Of a DNA stretch of 64,000 bases, positions 58,903 to 64,000 are shown one piece after another (the stretch's first letter is position 1; each line of letters starts with the position of its first letter). Both the position numbers and the translations under genes were made by a program. Source of the stretch: Candidatus Pacearchaeota archaeon (GTDB lineage: Archaea > Nanobdellota > Nanobdellia > Pacearchaeales > GW2011-AR1). The stretch is from contig JAAOYJ010000003.1 of NCBI GenBank assembly GCA_018221285.1, positions 213,030 through 277,029 on the forward strand, in the 5' to 3' direction. The notes beneath the pieces were generated by a model. It ran no database searches and was not told the origin of the DNA. It was given only the letters and a program-made list of their open reading frames with translations.

Positions 58903-59157
58903 ATGAGTAATGAAGAAGAAAAATATGTTACAAAAGAAGATTTAGAAAAACTACATGGGAAAGAAGAAGGGTATTATGATTCTTATTGTTGGTTTGAAGA
59001 TTTAATTTGTGATGCTTGTGGAGAGATAATTTATGGGAATGGTAGTAAAGAACATTTTGCGTCAGAGCAAGAATTCGTTGGAGAAGAGTTAGCTACTTTT
59101 TGTTGGAAATGTATAAAATTAGATAATAGACATGAATTAGTAAAATTCCCTGTGTAA
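58903..59157 (+). CDS. Hypothetical zinc-ribbon-like protein
   Basis: An 84-residue, acidic protein with two CxxC pairs (ICDACG near 42-46, FCWKC near 68-72), a rubredoxin- or ribbon-like zinc site. Its N-terminus (EEEKYVTKEDLEKLHGKEEGYYD) is charged. It ends the RM-associated gene group. Function unknown. Confidence 0.6.
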   Translation: MSNEEEKYVTKEDLEKLHGKEEGYYDSYCWFEDLICDACGEIIYGNGSKEHFASEQEFVGEELATFCWKCIKLDNRHELVKFPV

Positions 59158-59263
59158 AAAGTAAGCCCTTATTTAGACTTTATACACAAAGCCGAATAAT
59201 CCAAAACCTTTAAATAAAGATGCTGCAATAATTCATTCTAACCACTCCTCAACAATTAGCTCC

Positions 59264-59611
59264 TCAACATATGAACTTCTTTTTGTTAATTTCTTCTCTC
59301 TTCTCCCTACACTCTGCCCAATATTCATTCTTCTCTATATTTGCTTTGAAGTGGCTTTCACCCTTCACTCTAAGTTTCCAATAGATTATCTGGCCGTTAA
59401 CAGTATTAATTCTCCAAGCAATTTTCTTCAAAGCTCTTTTAGCAGCACCTTTTTTCTGAGGTGATGCTTTTGGATTTTCAAGTGTTGCCTCTGTTTCCTT
59501 TTTCCATTCAAAAACTTCCTGAAGTTCCTCTTGAATCTCTTTATATTTTTCTTTAACCTCGTCCTCTGTCAAAGGAGGATTTTTATTTTGAGAATAATAT
59601 TGGGCAGACAT
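59264..59611 (-). CDS. Hypothetical charged helical protein
   Basis: A 115-residue protein (start MSAQYYSQNKNPP; a codon at 59656 would add a different, unlikely hydrophobic start). It is rich in Lys and Glu, mostly helical, with KKGAAKRALKKIAWRINTVNGQIIYWKLRVKGE in the middle. No family recognised. It lies just downstream of the DEAD-box helicase on the same strand. Confidence 0.6.
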   Translation of the reverse strand: MSAQYYSQNKNPPLTEDEVKEKYKEIQEELQEVFEWKKETEATLENPKASPQKKGAAKRALKKIAWRINTVNGQIIYWKLRVKGESHFKANIEKNEYWAECREKREEINKKKFIC

Positions 59612-59664
59612 TTTTATTTGAGGTTTGTTTAATTTAAATATCTTTTTAAGAAACAAATAAATCC

Positions 59665-61290
59665 TTATCTTCTTCCAGATCTTTGATTATTATTCTTATT
59701 AGACATATTCGGCCGTCTACCAAAAGAAGGTTTTCTATTTCCAAAACTTCTCCCTCTTGAACCATTGTCATTTGGTCTTCCAGAATTATTTCTTGAGCCC
59801 CTATGTTGTGGTCTGCCATCTCGTGACTCTCTACTTCGAGGATTTCCAAAACTATTACTTCTTTGCCCCTGCATTCCTCTATTAGGGGTACGCCGAGCGG
59901 CGCCACGAGGACCATTACTTCTCCCTCTTGGACTTTGATTTCCAAAACTATTACTTCTTCCCCGATTAAAACTACGATTATTATCTCTTGGTCTATGCTG
60001 AGACCCATAACTTCTCTGAGAGGTTCTTGCACCTCCTTGGTGCCCACCACTCCTCGGTCTACTAAAGTTATTCCTTTGTGGCCTATCTCCTCCACGATTA
60101 AAATTTCTATTACCATCTCTCGAAGACCGGTTTCCAAAACCTCTCCTTCCTCTTTGCTCTTCCATAATTATCCCAACTTTTTCAATTCTTGGCAAGGCAA
60201 CATTTGAAATATTCAACTTTTTATCTCTTTGAATCTCACTGAAATTTTCATAATCTCTGCTACTTAAAATACTAATCGCAATACCATCTTTCCCAGCCCG
60301 CGCAGTCCTCCCAATTCTATGGATGTACTCATCACTTGTCTTTGGCAAATCATAATTATACACATGACTTACGCTTTGAATATCAAGTCCTCTGGCTGCA
60401 ACATCGGTACACACCAAAACTCTTACACCTTCTTCACTGTTAAACTCATTCAAGACCTTACTCCTTTTATTCTGAACAAGCCCCCCATGAATCGCCTTTG
60501 CCATAATTCCCATATTCCTTAAATTGTTAGTTACAAAGTCAACATTTCTTCGAGTAGCACAAAACACCATCACTAGCTTGGCCTTTTCTTTTTTCAATAA
60601 CTGAACAAACAAAGAAAATTTCAAACCATTTGGGACATCATAGTAAACTTGCTTTAATTTTGAAGCATCTACATGTGATTCAACAGAAACCTCTGCTGGA
60701 TTTTTAGTATATTTCTCAGAAAGGTGATCCATCTCTGAAGATATCGTTGCTGAGAAAAGCATGGTCTGTCTGTCTTTCGGACATTTTTTTAAAATCTTTT
60801 CAACATCAACCTGAAATCCCATATCAAACATTCTGTCAACTTCATCTAAAACAAGGAACTTAACATTTCCAAAGTCAATGGTTCTTCGATTAAGATGATC
60901 CAAAATTCTTCCAGGAGTTCCGACAACAACATCAGTATCTCTCAAACTCCTTATTTGCCTTTCAATATTAACTCCTCCGTAAACTGCCAATGTCTTTAAT
61001 TTCTTATGTCTTGAAAAGTCTGCAATTGAATTAGAAACCTGTTCTGCCAGCTCTCTTGTGGGGGTTAAGATTAGTGCTTGAACTCTTCCACTTTTCTCCA
61101 AATTTTCAACAATACTGGAAGCAAATGCAAGTGTCTTCCCTGAACCTGTCGCAGAACCTCCAATAACATCTCTTCCAGCTAACACTAAAGGAATTGTTTT
61201 TTCCTGAATTTCCGAAGGAGTTGTAATCTTAGCTTTCTCAAGCACAGACACAAACTCACGACTTAGTCCGAGTTCTTCAAACGTTTTCAT
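59665..61290 (-). CDS. DEAD-box-family RNA helicase with RGG/SFGN-rich tail
   Basis: ATP-dependent RNA helicase. Q motif region TPSEIQEKTIP (24-34), Walker A SATGSGKT (46-53), PTRELAEQ (77-84), motif II DEVD (149-152, Val in place of Ala), SAT (motif III, about 183), and HRIGRTARAG (motif VI, about 330). From about 370 the chain becomes a low-complexity Arg/Gly/Asn/Ser tail with repeated RG, RSNSFGN and RPQ units. Such tails bind RNA and favour condensates. The mRNA has a long leader (TATA at 61403). Cold or structured-RNA remodelling is the likely role. Confidence 0.92.
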   Translation of the reverse strand: MKTFEELGLSREFVSVLEKAKITTPSEIQEKTIPLVLAGRDVIGGSATGSGKTLAFASSIVENLEKSGRVQALILTPTRELAEQVSNSIADFSRHKKLKTLAVYGGVNIERQIRSLRDTDVVVGTPGRILDHLNRRTIDFGNVKFLVLDEVDRMFDMGFQVDVEKILKKCPKDRQTMLFSATISSEMDHLSEKYTKNPAEVSVESHVDASKLKQVYYDVPNGLKFSLFVQLLKKEKAKLVMVFCATRRNVDFVTNNLRNMGIMAKAIHGGLVQNKRSKVLNEFNSEEGVRVLVCTDVAARGLDIQSVSHVYNYDLPKTSDEYIHRIGRTARAGKDGIAISILSSRDYENFSEIQRDKKLNISNVALPRIEKVGIIMEEQRGRRGFGNRSSRDGNRNFNRGGDRPQRNNFSRPRSGGHQGGARTSQRSYGSQHRPRDNNRSFNRGRSNSFGNQSPRGRSNGPRGAARRTPNRGMQGQRSNSFGNPRSRESRDGRPQHRGSRNNSGRPNDNGSRGRSFGNRKPSFGRRPNMSNKNNNQRSGRR

Positions 61291-61410
61291 TTTACTTAAT
61301 TATCTTATTATCTTCAATCAAGAATTATTCCTTGAAGTAAGCCTTCACGAGCTCAGCTCCAAGACTTTAACAATATATAATAATATTAGAGGATGATTTG
61401 GGTTTATAAG
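61291..61410 (-). promoter_or_regulatory. Long 5' leader and promoter of the DEAD-box helicase gene
   Basis: On the minus strand, CTTATAAA (plus 61403-61410) is the only good TATA box, about 113-120 bases upstream of the ATG at 61290, which implies a leader of about 85-90 nt. It contains an imperfect inverted repeat (TCAAG ... CTTGA, plus 61318-61335). This is long for an archaeal mRNA; long cold-responsive leaders are known for archaeal deaD genes (Methanococcoides). Confidence 0.45.
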
Positions 61411-61427
61411 GTTGTGGGTCAGAGAAT

Positions 61428-61541
61428 TCACTCAGTTTTCTTCTTAGGAGTCTCAACTAAACCTTTTGTACTTTTCTTATTGCTCCTTCGCTTTCTAGTC
61501 ATAGCCCGATGAACATTTTTCTTTAATCTTTTCCTTGCCAT
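61428..61541 (-). CDS. Tiny basic hypothetical protein
   Basis: A 37-residue, very basic protein (MARKRLKKNVHRAMTRKRRS...). The Lys/Arg content suggests RNA or ribosome binding. It is short, so coding status is uncertain, but there is no other gene in this place. Confidence 0.45.
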   Translation of the reverse strand: MARKRLKKNVHRAMTRKRRSNKKSTKGLVETPKKKTE

Positions 61542-61599
61542 AATATATTGGGTGGGTTTGCATTTATAAGAGTTTTGGGGGGCTGGGTTTGTAGAGAGT

Positions 61600-61735
61600 T
61601 AATTATAAAATAAGTTGCTCATAAATCAACGCTGTCAGATTTATTCGTTAGCAGAATTTGTTAAACGAAAAACTTGACGAAGTCTGTTTTGAGATATTAA
61701 TCACGAGCTGAGCGAGTCATTTGTCTCTAAAGGAG
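61600..61735. repeat. Intergenic repeat, copy F
   Basis: This part of the 830-base gap between the helicase and the 99-aa gene matches copy A in two blocks (61612-61650 and 61664-61693). It lies near a GAGCGAG palindrome like those of the other copies. No gene is supported from 61542 to 61870. Confidence 0.6.
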
Positions 61736-61870
61736 GAGTGGCCCCTGTTCTGAACTTATACATAGGATGATAGTAAGTATACTTTCAAAGATAATGGTTG
61801 TTATTAGGATGTTTGTAAATATATGTTCTGAGAGAATAATCATTAAAAAGGATATTAGGTATTAGTTTTT

Positions 61871-62014
61871 ATGGCATATGAAAAAGAGGAGATATCTTGG
61901 ATTAGGTTAAATAAAATCATCGAGGAAGAGGGCATTTTGCATTTGATACTTTGTCTAAAAGCATTGGTGATGTTAAGAAGAAGTAAGAAAGTTTATGTGG
62001 TTAGGGAAGATTGA
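61871..62014 (+). CDS. Small hypothetical protein (weak)
   Basis: A 47-residue reading frame starting MAYEKEEISWIRLNK, with a hydrophobic helix (ILHLILCLKALVMLRR) and a VYVVRED end. It may be a short helical peptide or a truncated gene. It runs into the GC-rich hairpin patch directly at its stop. Low confidence. Confidence 0.3.
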   Translation: MAYEKEEISWIRLNKIIEEEGILHLILCLKALVMLRRSKKVYVVRED

Positions 62015-62016
62015 GG

Positions 62017-62073
62017 CACCGCTCGGTGTAACACCAAGGAGGGGCGAGGCCCCAAAGCGCGGAGTTCGGGGGC
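62017..62073 (+). other. GC-rich patch with alternative hairpins
   Basis: CACCG-CT-CGGTG (62017-62028) overlaps a second stem GGTGT-A-ACACC (62025-62035), so only one can form at a time. A third tight hairpin GGGGC-GAG-GCCCC follows (62041-62053). The patch is far more G+C-rich than its surroundings and lies upstream of the 23-base shared element and the 99-aa gene. It may be a terminator, an attenuator or part of a small RNA. Confidence 0.4.
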
Positions 62074-62096
62074 AACTAGAGTATAATAATTCTTAA
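62074..62096 (+). promoter_or_regulatory. Upstream element shared with 54737-54759
   Basis: Identical over 23 bases to the element upstream of the gene at 54783, and lying 24 bases before the start of the 99-aa gene. It contains the same GTATAATAATTCTTAA core. Likely promoter or operator of a common regulon. Confidence 0.55.
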
Positions 62097-62119
62097 AAAG
62101 GTAGAATCTAAGAAAGAAT

Positions 62120-62419
62120 ATGCCAACAGAATCAGAGATTAAATCGACAGCATTATTACTTGAGAAAGTATTAGCTTGTGAGGTGGTTGATAAATCTATT
62201 CAGACCCCTACCATAACTGGGGATTCACAAGAGAGAGATGTACCTTCTGTACAGGCCTGTTATGAATCATTTGAAAAACTTTCTAAAGACCATCCAATAA
62301 AAAAAGAAGCAGATTCAACAAATGTAATGCTTGGTTTCTATGGATTAGAAGGGCTAGGCTTTAATCCTTCAAGGAATTATTTAGAACTTGCAGCAACTAT
62401 TGCTATTGCACGAGGATAG
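62120..62419 (+). CDS. Hypothetical protein
   Basis: A 99-residue soluble protein, helical, without recognised domains. It ends GLGFNPSRNYLELAATIAIARG. It follows the 23-base element shared with the gene at 54783, although the two proteins are not similar. Function unknown. Confidence 0.55.
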   Translation: MPTESEIKSTALLLEKVLACEVVDKSIQTPTITGDSQERDVPSVQACYESFEKLSKDHPIKKEADSTNVMLGFYGLEGLGFNPSRNYLELAATIAIARG

Positions 62420-62480
62420 TTGGAACATAATTCTCAATAACAATAACAACCCTTAAAAACAACAAATCAGTTAACCATTC

Positions 62481-62771
62481 ATGGCAATTAAAAAAAAGAG
62501 TGTGAAAAGAAAGGTGACAAGAAGGGCAAAGAAGAAGCCAGAGATTGACATTAAGATTAGAAATCTTGATAAGGGAATGTACTGCGGCGATGGAATGAAA
62601 AACAGAAAGATGATGTGTGGGCATCATGGGAATTGTTGGATTTTCGGTTCGTCTCTTGCAATGGTTTTGAGCTATGTACAAAACTCATCGATTCTTTATG
62701 CAATCCTCCACGGTGTTCTAAGCTGGTTCTATGTGATATATCGGGCTATGATGATTTGGGGCTGGTTTTAG
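62481..62771 (+). CDS. Small membrane protein with basic N-terminus
   Basis: A 96-residue protein: a Lys/Arg-rich start (MAIKKKSVKRKVTRRAKKKPE), a Cys/His-containing middle (MYCGDGMKNRKMMCGHHGNCW) that may bind metal, and two membrane helices at the C-terminus (WIFGSSLAMVLSYVQ and AILHGVLSWFYVIYRAMMIW). Its 3' end (62716-62777) is duplicated at 63575-63636. Function unknown. Confidence 0.7.
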   Translation: MAIKKKSVKRKVTRRAKKKPEIDIKIRNLDKGMYCGDGMKNRKMMCGHHGNCWIFGSSLAMVLSYVQNSSILYAILHGVLSWFYVIYRAMMIWGWF

Positions 62772-62777
62772 GAAGAC
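62716..62777 (+). repeat. 62-base direct repeat, left copy (in the 96-aa gene end)
   Basis: Matches 63575-63636 with five mismatches in 62, all in the first half; the last 30 bases, which include the stop codon, are identical. It is the 3' end of the 96-aa gene. Confidence 0.8.
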
Positions 62778-62847
62778 TAGGAAAGAGATAAATTATATAA
62801 TTTACTTCTAAATATACTTAAATGAAATTGGCTTGGGGATTCTAAAG

Positions 62848-63198
62848 ATGGAAGACGAGATCGCTAAACAATATACAAACGACGAGGAAATAAAAGAGAT
62901 AGTTAAATTAATCAAAGGAAAAAGGATCATTAGGACAGAGCACTTTTTTATTAGGATTTATCAAAGAGATGTTGAAGAAGAGTTTATAGACGAGATTCTT
63001 CCTCAATTTGAAAAAGTCAAGTTAATAGACAAAAGGAAACATAAGAAAGGAGACATTGGTTATGATTTATATTACGAATTAAGTAATTCAAGAACTCTTA
63101 AGTTATGTTTTATTCTTAAAGGAAATAAAGTTCTCTTGGTAAATGCTATATTAAGATTAAGAAGATGGCAGAGTCATCTAAGATTAAGGAGAAAGTGA
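62848..63198 (+). CDS. DUF4258/RelE-BrnT-like toxin candidate
   Basis: A 116-residue protein. The start at 62848 (ATG GAA GAC GAG) is chosen over a TTG 15 bases upstream. RTEHFFIRIYQRDVEEEFIDEILPQFEKVKLIDK has the His-x3-R-x3-R pattern of DUF4258/BrnT-like toxins, and a later beta hairpin (GYDLYYELSNSRTLKLCFILKGNKVLLVNAIL) matches the fold. These are RelE-like RNases. The partner gene is convergent with a 15-base overlap, and both lie between direct repeats. Confidence 0.6.
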   Translation: MEDEIAKQYTNDEEIKEIVKLIKGKRIIRTEHFFIRIYQRDVEEEFIDEILPQFEKVKLIDKRKHKKGDIGYDLYYELSNSRTLKLCFILKGNKVLLVNAILRLRRWQSHLRLRRK

Positions 63199-63522
63199 TT
63201 GCGCCATAGGCAAGGTTGCTAAAGGGATTGGTTGTTCAAGAGAAGGGGTTTTGAGCAAAGCAAAGATTGAAACTGCTCCTCTTTGTTGTTGGACCATTAA
63301 ACTGGCTCCGGTTAAATCATTTAAGATTCCTTGATCAAACTTCATCATCTCTAAAAACTTTGAAATATTTCTAAACTCAGTATTAACTATCTTGCCATCT
63401 CCAGTAAAATCAATCACAAGATTTCCAACCTCTGCACTTCCTTGGACCTTCTCCCCAGGGCCCTTTCTAGAGATAAATAGGCTATCAGTCATTTTATCAT
63501 AATCAAAGTTTTTCATTTTCAT
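63184..63522 (-). CDS. DUF2283-domain protein, antitoxin-like
   Basis: A 112-residue protein. MKNFDYDKMTDSLFISRKGPGEKV...LVIDFTGDGKIVNTEFRNIS is the DUF2283 pattern (YDxxxDxLxI ... IDFxxxGKIVxxE), a family often next to DUF4258 genes in toxin-antitoxin loci. The C-terminal part (about 55-112) is helical and Pro/Leu-rich. It is convergent, not co-directional, with its presumed partner. Function unproven. Confidence 0.7.
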   Translation of the reverse strand: MKMKNFDYDKMTDSLFISRKGPGEKVQGSAEVGNLVIDFTGDGKIVNTEFRNISKFLEMMKFDQGILNDLTGASLMVQQQRGAVSIFALLKTPSLEQPIPLATLPMAQSLSP

Positions 63523-63574
63523 ATCCTAATTAAGATGTAATTGTTTATATTGTTTTTGGTTTGATGATTTTGAA

Positions 63575-63636
63575 TTCTAAGTTGGTTCTATGTTCTATAT
63601 AGGGCAATGATGATTTGGGGCTGGTTTTAGGAAGAC
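63575..63636 (+). repeat. 62-base direct repeat, right copy
   Basis: A truncated, non-coding copy of the 3' end of the 96-aa gene, 859 bases from the original and in the same orientation. The 859-base interval holds only the DUF4258 and DUF2283 genes. Confidence 0.8.
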
Positions 63637-63673
63637 GCGGATAGGATTTTTGAAGAAGGGGAAAAGAATTTAA

Positions 63674-63949
63674 TTAGAATGGGATATCATCATCTTCACG
63701 ATCTGGAAGAGGGGGTCCAGAATATACTGGCTCTTCTTGGGTAGAAGACGATTCTTCAGAAGGATAAGGTTCATTTAAGAAATGATTTCTAAGATAGTGT
63801 TCAAGTTCCCTAGTATTAAAATATTGGTCATCTCCAAATGTTTGAACTTTTAGTCCAGAATCTTTTAAACATTTTGTTACTAATCCTTTATTCATCATGC
63901 CAAAATCCCCGCTTTTAAAATCAACAAATATTGTTTTAGGAGATTTCAT
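63674..63949 (-). CDS. Hypothetical protein ending in an SSB-like acidic tip
   Basis: A 91-residue protein (start at 63949, with a GGAGGAG ribosome-binding site; a codon at 63970 is less likely). The N-terminal part is compact (FVDFKSGDFGMMNKGLVTKCLKDSGLKVQTFGDDQYF), followed by a Pro/Ser/Glu linker and the C-terminus DREDDDIPF, which equals the protein-binding tip of bacterial SSB proteins. An OB fold is not apparent. It may use the tip to contact replication or repair proteins. Confidence 0.55.
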   Translation of the reverse strand: MKSPKTIFVDFKSGDFGMMNKGLVTKCLKDSGLKVQTFGDDQYFNTRELEHYLRNHFLNEPYPSEESSSTQEEPVYSGPPLPDREDDDIPF

Positions 63950-64000
63950 AAAATATGCTCCTCCCCCCAAAATACTACTATCATATGGCTTATCATTATC

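Noticed and set aside
59646-60137. 163-residue minus-strand frame rich in Glu and Val
   Set aside because: It is an out-of-frame reading of the Arg/Gly-rich tail of the DEAD-box helicase.
13912-61735. CRISPR-like reading of the scattered repeats
   Set aside because: Copies are single, far apart and diverged; there are no regular spacers and no cas genes.
62017-62073. tRNA gene in the GC-rich patch
   Set aside because: The stems do not form a cloverleaf and there is no anticodon arm or T-loop consensus.

Overview
ORGANISM. The window looks like a chromosomal segment of an uncultivated DPANN archaeon, most likely from the Pacearchaeota/Woesearchaeota side. It is AT-rich (roughly one third G+C by eye) and densely packed, with many ATGA, TAATG and one-base stop/start junctions. 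The archaeal informational genes are diagnostic: PCNA clamp, a single-chain PriS-PriL primase, class I lysyl-tRNA synthetase, Cbf5 with PUA, TrmY, eL31, eL39, eS19, a histone-fold protein, a TrmB regulator, a form III-type RuBisCO and an archaeal RNase P RNA. About ten large secreted or anchored proteins of unknown function, several with an ITG(A/N)A motif before a C-terminal membrane helix, also fit that lineage.

LAYOUT. 1-1900: nucleotide-handling genes (P-loop kinase, Nudix hydrolase, deaminase). 1945-13843: surface region, with an acidic anchored protein, then two paralogous modules on the minus strand, each a pilin-like protein followed by a cysteine-rich secreted protein (500 and 1389 residues), then Nudix, PCNA and another pilin-like gene. 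14109-24305: primase, anchored surface proteins with cysteine modules, a KaiC-like ATPase with a histone-H1-like tail, a lamin-tail protein, a PD-(D/E)XK nuclease, a histone. 24307-35337: lysyl-tRNA synthetase, NTP house-cleaning enzymes, RNase HI, acylphosphatase, TrmY, TrmB with a symporter, Cbf5, and an AlkD-SET fusion. 35340-39306: ribosomal protein operon headed by NYN nuclease, NFACT-R, HExxH peptidase and YhbY genes. 39485-46555: a 1019-residue surface protein, RuBisCO, CysRS with a tiny zinc protein, a pilin-like protein, tRNA-Phe. 46630-54742: RNase P RNA, an Lrp-type regulator, and a run of RND transporter, metallo-beta-lactamase-fold protein and surface protein. 55645-59157: a restriction-modification island. 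59264-63949: DEAD-box helicase with RGG tail, an 830-base stretch with little coding, and a DUF4258/DUF2283 toxin-antitoxin-like pair flanked by 62-base direct repeats.

HOW THE GENES WORK TOGETHER. The strongest candidate for an undescribed system is the duplicated pilin-like plus cysteine-rich locus (3458-11702). It resembles a minor-pilin/tip-adhesin arrangement, with one large membrane-inserting version and one soluble version. Other candidates are a translationally coupled NYN / NFACT-R / metallopeptidase / YhbY cassette feeding a ribosomal protein operon (possible ribosome rescue or quality control), an AlkD-SET domain fusion, and the repeat-flanked toxin-antitoxin cassette. Several diverged intergenic repeats (an AGTTGCTC family) are scattered through the window. 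No CRISPR array, rRNA or insertion-sequence transposase was seen.
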